Shown one piece after another: positions 1-5,780 of a stretch of DNA of 14,344 bases (positions are counted from its first letter, which is position 1; each line of letters opens with the position of its first letter). The notes under the pieces were generated by a model, which made no database searches, was not told where the DNA came from, and was given only the letters and a program-made list of their open reading frames with translations. Origin of the DNA: Rickettsia typhi. GTDB taxonomy: Bacteria; Pseudomonadota; Alphaproteobacteria; Rickettsiales; Deianiraeaceae. The DNA lies in NCBI GenBank assembly GCA_945861605.1, contig CAMAVG010000015.1:1-14344 (forward strand), read 5' to 3'. The position numbers and the translations under genes were made by a program.

Positions 1-62
1 CTGATAAATCCATCGCCGATAAAACAACAAACCAAGGGATATCGTCTCAAAGCAAAGGATAA
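1..62 (+). CDS. possible 3' end of an upstream gene (partial)
   Basis: The third frame is open from the window edge and ends at a TAA at 60-62, giving a tail of 19 residues ending in QSKG. It would stop 13 bases before coq7. The coq7 frame is also open back to position 1, so this short piece is not distinguishable from chance. The AAAGGA at 54-59 is the only ribosome-binding-like sequence before coq7, although its 16-base spacing is long. No product can be suggested. Confidence 0.2.
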   Translation, partial: DKSIADKTTNQGISSQSKG

Positions 63-75
63 TAATTCTAACAAT

Positions 76-648
76 ATGTCACACACTCACCTTTTTGCTA
101 AAGATTTTGAACCAAGCGTGAAATCTATGATTCGCGTTGATTTCGCAGGAGAAATGGGAGCAGTTGCAATTTACAACGCACAAATAAAGAATTCCATCAC
201 AAACAAAGAAATTTTAGAAGAAATGCTTGACGGCGAAATTGAGCATTTTGAATATTTCAAAAAAATTTCAAAGGAAATAAATGTTCCACAAACGGTTTTT
301 CTGCCAATTTGGAAACGCCTTGCTTCTGTTATGGGCGGGGTTACAGCGAAAAAATCGCCCGAACTTGCAATGCTTTGCACTCAGGCGGTTGAAACTGTTA
401 TTGAGGAACATTATGCAGAGCAAATTTCACAATTGCAGGACATTTTAACGCATCACAACGAACACGATGCCTTCATTTTGGAAAATAAAGAAAAAATTGA
501 AGAACTTCTTGAAAAAATAAAAATCTTCATGCAAGAAGAAATTGAACACAAACACACGGGTGAAACACATTCCCAGATGCAACTCCTTCCATTTTTAATA
601 ATGAAAGCATTTACAAAAACCGCAGTAATTATTTCCGAAAAAATCTGA
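76..648 (+). CDS. coq7: Coq7-type demethoxyubiquinone hydroxylase
   Basis: This is a di-iron, membrane-associated monooxygenase that hydroxylates 2-polyprenyl-3-methyl-6-methoxy-1,4-benzoquinol, the penultimate step of ubiquinone synthesis. The 190-residue protein has the expected four-helix ligand pattern: Glu26 in RVDFAGEMGA, the ExxH of EIEH at 54-57, Glu106 with EEH at 110-112, and the ExxH of EEIEH ending at His158. The segment AVETVIEEHYAEQ is highly typical of the family. The usual His in RVxHAGE is Phe23 here, a small deviation at a non-ligand site. The frame stays open to the left edge, but Met1 gives the normal family length. The stop overlaps the start of the next gene (TGATG at 646-650), suggesting translational coupling. 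The presence of this gene implies aerobic respiration with ubiquinone. Confidence 0.92.
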   Translation: MSHTHLFAKDFEPSVKSMIRVDFAGEMGAVAIYNAQIKNSITNKEILEEMLDGEIEHFEYFKKISKEINVPQTVFLPIWKRLASVMGGVTAKKSPELAMLCTQAVETVIEEHYAEQISQLQDILTHHNEHDAFILENKEKIEELLEKIKIFMQEEIEHKHTGETHSQMQLLPFLIMKAFTKTAVIISEKI

Positions 649-1733
649 TGTTCTTTAAAAATTCAAAGAAAAATAAGAAAATCAACGCAATGTTTCTTTC
701 CGCAAATGAAAGCGATGAAATATTCATGAAAGAAATGTATGATTACACAAACGCAGAACTTTCGCAAAAAGTACAACCATTTTTTCGCAGAGTAACAAAC
801 TTTTTCGTTTTCGAATGGATTTTCGCCGTCCAAAAGAACATTGAATACGACTTGGTTTCTTATATGTCAGAATATGGTTTTTTAAAACACATTCAAACAA
901 AACCAAAAAAATTCCTCACAAGGTTTTACTTCGACTGCCTCGCAAAAATGCACTTTATCAATTCCTACGCCTATCTTCGCAAGCACAACATTGATGTTCT
1001 GTATGTCAAGGATGACAACTCAATCCCACACATTGCTTGCATTATTGCTGCTCACAATTTGAAAATCGATGTCAAAATTCTGCACGAAGGCTACCGCGAA
1101 GAAATGCTTTTCATTGACGCCAACGCCACACGATTCCGAAATTCATTACCACGGAATCCCGATTTTTATAAAAATCTTGAACTGGAACAATACGCTATTG
1201 AAAATGATTCCAAGAATTTGATCCTCGTGCTTTTACAACCCGAAGATTCCATGGAAATTCTCTTTGATTCCCCATTCGTTAAGAGTCAGCAATACTTTTT
1301 AACCATAATTTCAAACCTTGCAAGCAAGAACTTGGACTGCCAATTTGTCATTTTTAATTCCAATTCTGAATTCCACAACACGGAAAATGTTTCATTCATA
1401 AGCGAAGGTTTCACAACACTCCTTCCAAGTGCAAAGGCAATAATCACCGTAAATTCACCGCAGGCGATCCACGGCTTTGAATTCAACAAACCGGTCATTG
1501 TTCTTGGAAACGCGTTTTATGCAATAAACGGTTTAACAATCCCCGTTACTTCCGAGGAAGAGCTTTTCAATGCAATCTCAACCATTAATTCCTTTGAATT
1601 TGACGCAGAACTTGCACATAAGTACATCGCATTTGTGCAAAATTATTACGCAATTCGCTGTGTGAATGTTGCCCAGCCAACAAAAGAAGATTGCGAGCGA
1701 ATCCTTCTTGGAACCTTGCCAACTAAGGGTTGA
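648..1733 (+). CDS. Capsule_synth (KpsS/KpsC-like) glycosyltransferase homologue, possibly divergent in catalysis
   Basis: The protein has 361 residues and no signal peptide or membrane segment, so it is probably cytoplasmic. It resembles the capsule polysaccharide biosynthesis family (KpsS, LipB; beta-Kdo transferases acting on lipid-linked glycans). Recognisable landmarks in order are the EGY element at 147-149, RNSLPRNPDFY at 164-174, LLQPEDSMEI at 195-204 followed by SPF at 208-210, and AIITVNS at 264-270 leading to KPVIVLGNAFY at 281-291 and GLT at 295-297. The acidic pair usually before Gly is His146-Glu147, and the Lys-x-His-Pro element expected near 233-240 reads FVIFNSNS, so activity may be altered. 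The start codon overlaps the coq7 stop by one base. No other capsule genes are nearby. Family assignment is fairly sure; the acceptor and the sugar are unknown. Confidence 0.7.
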   Translation: MFFKNSKKNKKINAMFLSANESDEIFMKEMYDYTNAELSQKVQPFFRRVTNFFVFEWIFAVQKNIEYDLVSYMSEYGFLKHIQTKPKKFLTRFYFDCLAKMHFINSYAYLRKHNIDVLYVKDDNSIPHIACIIAAHNLKIDVKILHEGYREEMLFIDANATRFRNSLPRNPDFYKNLELEQYAIENDSKNLILVLLQPEDSMEILFDSPFVKSQQYFLTIISNLASKNLDCQFVIFNSNSEFHNTENVSFISEGFTTLLPSAKAIITVNSPQAIHGFEFNKPVIVLGNAFYAINGLTIPVTSEEELFNAISTINSFEFDAELAHKYIAFVQNYYAIRCVNVAQPTKEDCERILLGTLPTKG

Positions 1734-1736
1734 AAT

Positions 1737-2363
1737 CTAAATTCTTGCACCAAAAATTGCCGAACCAACACGAACTTCATTGCTTCCACATTCAATTGCG
1801 GTTTTGAAATCGTTGCTCATTCCCATGCTAATTTTCAGAGATTTCCCAAATTTTACTTTAATAGATTCCGCAATTTCAACCATTTGTTTGAAGTAGGGCG
1901 AAGGTTCGATTTCATCAGGTGGAATGCACATAATTCCTGTAATTTCAAGAGGACAATTCGCAAAGAATTCATAAAATAATTCAGGGAGTATGCCGGATTT
2001 TTGATCCTCCCGCCCAATGTTAATTTGTGCGTAAAAAACCTTCGTTTTTGTTTGCGGAGTAATGATTTTGTGAATTTTGAGGGCTAAATCAAGGCGGTCA
2101 ATTGTGTGGATTTCGTCAAAAAGTGCAAGTGCTTCCTTAATTTTATTCGATTGCAAACGCCCAATTAATTTCAAATTCACACCGGAAGTATCAATCCATT
2201 TTTCTTTTGCTTCTTGAATATAGTTTTCGGCAAAATGTTTATGCCCAATCTCAATCAAAGGCAGGATATTCCCCATGTTTTGCTTTTTCGTCACAAGGGT
2301 TAAAATTGTGCTTTTTGGCACTTGATTTTGCACCTCATAATAGCGTTTCAGAACTTCTTGCAT
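1737..2363 (-). CDS. yggS: YggS/PROSC family PLP-binding homeostasis protein
   Basis: This is a cytosolic protein of the fold-type III, alanine-racemase-like barrel family. It binds pyridoxal 5'-phosphate without known catalysis and buffers PLP and amino-acid pools. The 208-residue sequence has the Schiff-base lysine region LVTKK (Lys26 the likely PLP lysine), the FAENYIQEA element at about 39-47, the GRLQSNK signature, and the phosphate-binding C-terminus with SMGMSNDFKTAI followed by GSNEVRVGSAIFG. It is slightly shorter than the usual 220-235 residues, mainly at the N-terminus. It converges on the KpsS-like gene with only three bases between the stops, and diverges from rpsA. No clear Shine-Dalgarno precedes the ATG. 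A perfect TATAAT lies about 40 bases upstream on its strand. Confidence 0.9.
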   Translation of the reverse strand: MQEVLKRYYEVQNQVPKSTILTLVTKKQNMGNILPLIEIGHKHFAENYIQEAKEKWIDTSGVNLKLIGRLQSNKIKEALALFDEIHTIDRLDLALKIHKIITPQTKTKVFYAQINIGREDQKSGILPELFYEFFANCPLEITGIMCIPPDEIEPSPYFKQMVEIAESIKVKFGKSLKISMGMSNDFKTAIECGSNEVRVGSAIFGARI

Positions 2364-2393
2364 AATTTTTGTATAATAATGAAATTATTTTAC

Positions 2394-2423
2394 TTGATTT
2401 TTAAATTATAGGTTTTTTATTGT
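2394..2423 (+). promoter_or_regulatory. candidate rpsA promoter
   Basis: TTGATT at 2394-2399 and TATTGT at 2418-2423 are separated by 18 bases and point toward rpsA, which would give a leader of about 30 bases. Another TATAAT at 2372-2377 on the same strand has no matching -35. The 98-base divergent spacer 2364-2461 must hold both promoters, but which boxes are used cannot be decided by eye. Confidence 0.3.
2405..2410 (-). promoter_or_regulatory. candidate -10 box of yggS
   Basis: A perfect TATAAT on the minus strand lies 41 bases before the yggS ATG. I find no good -35 at 16-18 bases; TTGGAG at 2424-2429 is too close at 13 bases. The AT-rich background makes chance matches common, so this is tentative. 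Confidence 0.35.
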
Positions 2424-2461
2424 CTCCAAAATTAAAGTTTTTAACTTAAAAAATAACAACA

Positions 2462-4225
2462 ATGAATAACCAAGAAAGTCAATACAAATTAGAAGACAAA
2501 TTCGCAGAATTCGAGAATGCTTTATATGAAGACTTCAAAAAAGAATTAGATCTTCAACCAATGAAATTCTCAAGCGAAGATGCAAGAATTGTAAAAGGTA
2601 CTATCCTTGAAATTAACAAAAAAAGGGACATCGTTATCGTGGATCTTAAACTTAAGGCTGAAGGCGTTGTTGGTTACAAAGAATTTTATAAATCCGGCGA
2701 AGAGCCAATTCTTAGCGTTGGCGAAGAATATGAATTCTATATTGAATCATTCGAAACAGTTGATGCCGTTCTCAAAGTAAGCCGTTACAAAGTTGCCCGT
2801 GAGAAAGTCTGGAAAGAATTAACAGAAGCATACGCAAACGGCACAACCGTGAAAGGAAAAATTTTCGCAAGAATCAAAGGTGGTTTTTGTGTCGATTTCA
2901 AAAGCCCATCAGATGACTCCGACGCATCAGACGATTCCGACGGCATCGTTGCTTTCCTACCGGGAAGCCAATTGGACATTAGAATGTTGAATGATGTTTC
3001 ACCACTCGTTGGCACAAAACAACAGTTCAAAGTTCTAAGCATGGACGAAAAATTCAAATCACTCATCGTTTCGCGTCGTGCTGTTCTTGAACACATGCGT
3101 TCCGGCAACAAATCTCAATTCTTGGAAGAAATTGCAGAAGGAAAAGTTCTTGAAGGTGTCGTTAAAAACATCACAAACTACGGTGCATTCATCGATCTTG
3201 ACAAAATGGACGGTCTACTTCACATCGCTGACATCACATGGGCAAGAATCGTTCACCCATCTGAAGTTCTTAAAACAGGCGACAAAGTGAAAGTGAAAGT
3301 TATCAAAATCGATCACGAAACCCAAAGAATTTCCCTTGGAATGAAACAACTTACTGAAAACCCTTGGTCATACTTGGAAGAAAAGTACAAAGTTGCCTCA
3401 ACAATCAAAGGAAAAGTTACAGGCATTACCGACTACGGAATTTTCCTTGAAATCGAAAAAGATGTCGAAGGTTTGATCCATGTCTCGGAAATCAGCTGGA
3501 CAAAGGAAAAATACAACGAAATCATGCAAAGCATTTCAGTTGGCGATATGATTGACGCACACATTGTCAGCGTTGATACTAACTCGCACCGTATTGCCCT
3601 TAGCTTGAAACAAATGAACTCCAACCCTTGGAAATCGTTCGTTGAAACACACAAAATTGGCGACAAACTCGAAGGCGTGATCACAAACATCATGAACTTT
3701 GGTGCATTTATCTCAATCGATGGTGGAATCAACGGTCTTTTACATGTGTCTGATATCTCATGGTCATCTTCCGGTGAATCTGAGCTTCAACAAATGAAAG
3801 TTGGCGACAAAGTTTCCGTTTCATACATTGGCGGCGATGTTGAAAAACAAAGAATTGCACTTGGTGTTAAACAAATGCAAGAATCTGAGTTCAAAAAATA
3901 CAAAAACCAACTCAAAGCTGGCTCTTTGGTTACTTGTACTGTCACATCTCTTGACCAAACTCAAATTTTTGTCACAATTCTTGAGACATTCAAAACATCG
4001 ATCAGAAAATCGCACATTGCTTACGATAAATCCGAACAACGCACAAGCAGATTCGCCGTTGGTGACAAAGTCGACGCAAAAGTTATCGCGTTTGACGAAG
4101 AATCCGGCAACTTACAAGTTTCAATTCGCGACCATGAAGAAGATGAGAAAAAACGCCTACTTGACAAATATGGCAGCGCAGACAGCGGTGCAACACTTGC
4201 TTCAATCTTTGGCGACAACAATTAA
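2462..4225 (+). CDS. rpsA: 30S ribosomal protein S1
   Basis: S1 binds the 5' region of mRNA on the small ribosomal subunit and is essential for initiation on structured or weakly Shine-Dalgarno messages. The 587 residues contain six S1 (OB-fold) repeats: roughly 43-108, 128-206, 224-292, 310-379, 398-465 and 480-560. The clearest repeats show the pattern NITNYGAFIDL / GITDYGIFLEI / NIMNFGAFISI, each followed by GLLHVSDISW-type strands. The C-terminus YGSADSGATLASIFG is typical of proteobacterial S1. Domain 2 carries an unusual Ser/Asp-rich insertion at about 148-160, between VDF and GIVAFLPGSQ, encoded by an 18-base tandem duplication. The ATG is preceded by AACAACA with no Shine-Dalgarno; weak initiation regions are also known for rpsA elsewhere and go with autoregulation by S1. 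It heads a probable operon with the next two genes. Confidence 0.96.
   Translation: MNNQESQYKLEDKFAEFENALYEDFKKELDLQPMKFSSEDARIVKGTILEINKKRDIVIVDLKLKAEGVVGYKEFYKSGEEPILSVGEEYEFYIESFETVDAVLKVSRYKVAREKVWKELTEAYANGTTVKGKIFARIKGGFCVDFKSPSDDSDASDDSDGIVAFLPGSQLDIRMLNDVSPLVGTKQQFKVLSMDEKFKSLIVSRRAVLEHMRSGNKSQFLEEIAEGKVLEGVVKNITNYGAFIDLDKMDGLLHIADITWARIVHPSEVLKTGDKVKVKVIKIDHETQRISLGMKQLTENPWSYLEEKYKVASTIKGKVTGITDYGIFLEIEKDVEGLIHVSEISWTKEKYNEIMQSISVGDMIDAHIVSVDTNSHRIALSLKQMNSNPWKSFVETHKIGDKLEGVITNIMNFGAFISIDGGINGLLHVSDISWSSSGESELQQMKVGDKVSVSYIGGDVEKQRIALGVKQMQESEFKKYKNQLKAGSLVTCTVTSLDQTQIFVTILETFKTSIRKSHIAYDKSEQRTSRFAVGDKVDAKVIAFDEESGNLQVSIRDHEEDEKKRLLDKYGSADSGATLASIFGDNN
2907..2942 (+). repeat. 18-base tandem duplication inside rpsA
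   Basis: CATCAGATGACTCCGACG (2907-2924) is followed directly by CATCAGACGATTCCGACG (2925-2942), with 16 of 18 bases identical. Both differences fall in third codon positions and are synonymous (GAT/GAC Asp). The repeat encodes SDDSDA and SDDSDG, residues 150-161. The in-frame period of 18 preserves the reading frame of S1. Confidence 0.85.
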
Positions 4226-4239
4226 TTAATACCTTAAAT

Positions 4240-5004
4240 ATGACTGAAATTACAACAGAAAAGAAAAAATGCGGCAAAAAATGGGCAGCAATATCAATCG
4301 CATCATTGATAATCGTTCCCGTTTTCGTTCAAGTTTCGATAATTAATTTTGCACCTGCTTCAGTTGCACAATTTTTTCTTAGCCCTAAAAAACTGAGAGA
4401 AGTCATCGAGTACGACCAAAAAAGCTCGCAAGCTAACGCTGAAAAAAAAGCAAAAAAACTGATTAAATCTGATGTAAAAGACGCAAAAGGCAATCTTTTG
4501 CACTCTGCGCTTGATCCTGTAATCGGCAATGTTACCGACCCCGCAATCACAATCGTTGAATACATCGATTACAAATGCGGCTACTGTAAAAAAGCAAACG
4601 ATGAAATGAAACGCATCCTTGTGGACGAAAGATACAAAGGAAAAGTGCGTTTAATCATCAAAAACTATCCGGTTATTGGTGGTGAAGTTTCGCTTTACGC
4701 AGCTGAAGTTGCAACAGGATTTTTCAAAAAACACCCTGAAAAATTCCTTGATTTGCACTCAAAACTTTTCTCATCTGAACTCAAAACCGTTAAAGAAGTT
4801 GACGCGATTTTGCTATCATTTGGCGAAAAAGGTGCTGATTTAAAAACAACCGAAATTACCGATGCAATCGTCGCGAACTTTAACTTTGCGCGTGAAATTC
4901 AAATTTCCGGCACGCCTGCTTTCGTTATTGGTGACGAAGTTATCACAGGGTATGCAACATTTGAGCAACTTTCCGCTAAAATTGACGAAAAAATCAAAAA
5001 ATAA
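4240..5004 (+). CDS. DsbA-family (Com1/DsbA-like) thiol:disulfide oxidoreductase
   Basis: This is a membrane-anchored or exported thioredoxin-fold protein expected to form or isomerise disulfides in periplasmic proteins. Of 254 residues, 15-37 form a hydrophobic segment after a lysine-rich N-terminus (KKKCGKK), so it is a signal peptide or signal anchor. A charged linker (about 50-85) precedes the DsbA-like domain, which starts near DPAITIVEYIDYKC. The active-site CxxC is Cys113-Gly-Tyr-Cys116, and the cis-proline loop is SGTPAFVIGD with Pro226. The architecture matches the Com1/BdbD/ScsC group common in alphaproteobacteria, in which the helical insertion lies between these motifs. It lies 14 bases after rpsA without a visible Shine-Dalgarno, and its TAA overlaps the next ATG. 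Whether it acts as oxidase or isomerase cannot be told from sequence. Confidence 0.88.
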   Translation: MTEITTEKKKCGKKWAAISIASLIIVPVFVQVSIINFAPASVAQFFLSPKKLREVIEYDQKSSQANAEKKAKKLIKSDVKDAKGNLLHSALDPVIGNVTDPAITIVEYIDYKCGYCKKANDEMKRILVDERYKGKVRLIIKNYPVIGGEVSLYAAEVATGFFKKHPEKFLDLHSKLFSSELKTVKEVDAILLSFGEKGADLKTTEITDAIVANFNFAREIQISGTPAFVIGDEVITGYATFEQLSAKIDEKIKK

Positions 5005-5291
5005 TGAGTCAACATCAAGCATCAATCGGTAGATCTTCCTATGAAATTCCCTGCGAATCACAGGAGGATCTACCTCTTCTACAAACGCTTTGCAAGGAGG
5101 CTAATCGCCTTGTAAACTCGGTTATCGCATCAAATCCAACAGTTTCTAACGAATTTGCCTTGCTATTGGCGCTAATAAATATCATATACGAAACGGATTA
5201 CACAAGCAAAACACACGAAACACACAAGGAATCGCAGTATTCAAAACAGGATATCTTGGGCATCATTGCGTTGCTACAAAAACAACTGTAG
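5004..5291 (+). CDS. zapA: ZapA-like cell division protein
   Basis: ZapA is a small cytoplasmic protein that bundles FtsZ filaments at the division site. The 95-residue product has the family pattern: an N-terminal strand with IGRSSYEIPC at 8-17, then SQEDLPLLQTLCKEANRLV, and a helix ending in ALLLALINIIYE at about 52-63. The tail is polar, with a final helix LGIIALLQKQL. ZapA is usually 90-110 residues, so the length fits, but the sequence is divergent and the call rests on pattern alone. The start ATG overlaps the stop of the DsbA-like gene (TAATG at 5002-5006), so it is probably translated by coupling. A strong inverted repeat lies within the first 25 codons. It converges on the AsmA-like gene with three bases between the stops, leaving no room for 6S RNA, which often follows zapA. 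Confidence 0.65.
   Translation: MSQHQASIGRSSYEIPCESQEDLPLLQTLCKEANRLVNSVIASNPTVSNEFALLLALINIIYETDYTSKTHETHKESQYSKQDILGIIALLQKQL
5028..5074 (+). repeat. inverted repeat (13-bp stem) within zapA
   Basis: The left arm GGTAGATCTTCCT (5028-5040) pairs with the right arm AGGAGGATCTACC (5062-5074): 12 Watson-Crick pairs and one G-U in RNA, around a 21-base loop. The loop could form a further ATTC/GAAT helix. The right arm contains AGGAGG at 5062-5067, which would be buried in the stem. No T-run follows, so it is not a typical terminator. Confidence 0.75.
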
Positions 5292-5294
5292 GCC

Positions 5295-5774
5295 TCAAAA
5301 CACTAAAAACGGCAGAAATGGTATCGAAACTATAATTTTCCATAGAGATTTTATCGGCGATGTTTTGTTAAAGTGGACTTCCGGTGCAAAAACTGAGCCG
5401 GTTACATCAAGTTCGAGCGAAAGAATGCCGTTTTTACTGGAGCCAAAACTCGTGACTTTGATCGCATCCTTTATGAGTGGGATTTCGTTAACGGCTTCGA
5501 CTTTTGACGGGGTGTAGAAAATTTTCGCCTTTATGGTCATTGTGTCCGTAAAAATTGTTCCGCTGGCAAAAATTGTGTGGTTTGAGTCCTGAATTTTCAG
5601 GTTTTTGAACGAAATTTCGTTGCCATTTTGCGTTGCGAGGATTTTAATCCTGCGTGTATTGAGTTTGAATTTTTCCGATTTTGTGTGGAAGTTTTCAAGG
5701 TTACCCGTCCAAATCACCGTGCCGGATTCAACGGGGTGGCGTTTGCCGGTGATTTTTAGGGAGCCGGTTTTCAC
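5295..5774 (-). CDS. C-terminal part of a DUF3971/AsmA-like protein, separated by an in-frame stop
   Basis: These 159 residues, if read from a GTG at 5774, match the C-terminal portion of AsmA-like/YhdP-type proteins: a strand-rich segment with GSLKITGKRHP, then ASGTIFTDTMTI, then NEIPLIKDAI, and GILSLELDVTGSVFAPEVHF. The last resembles the usual IPLxGDxL...GxxxxxYxVxGxxxxPxV...NP ending of the family. The sequence is in the same frame as the upstream 721-residue part; only one TAA (5781-5783) and two codons lie between. No Shine-Dalgarno precedes the GTG, so independent translation would need reinitiation after the TAA. The simplest view is that it is the tail of one broken gene; otherwise it is a coupled second cistron. 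Confidence 0.5.
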   Translation of the reverse strand: MKTGSLKITGKRHPVESGTVIWTGNLENFHTKSEKFKLNTRRIKILATQNGNEISFKNLKIQDSNHTIFASGTIFTDTMTIKAKIFYTPSKVEAVNEIPLIKDAIKVTSFGSSKNGILSLELDVTGSVFAPEVHFNKTSPIKSLWKIIVSIPFLPFLVF

Positions 5775-5780
5775 GATGTT

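Noticed and set aside
1..75. N-terminal extension of Coq7 to the window edge
   Set aside because: The frame is open, but the added Asn/Lys-rich residues have no counterpart in the family and Met1 already gives a full-length enzyme.
1712..1731. Possible terminator hairpin at the convergent ends of the KpsS-like gene and yggS
   Set aside because: The stem AACCTT/AAGGGTT needs a bulge, lies inside coding sequence and has no T-run after it.
2462..4225. Direct repeats in rpsA as a mobile or repeat element
   Set aside because: Apart from the short 18-base duplication, the repetition reflects the normal six S1 domains of the protein.
3801..4229. 142-codon open frame in another frame of rpsA
   Set aside because: It is a shadow of the strongly conserved S1 domains 5-6; its product is low-complexity Lys/Thr/Leu with no recognisable family.
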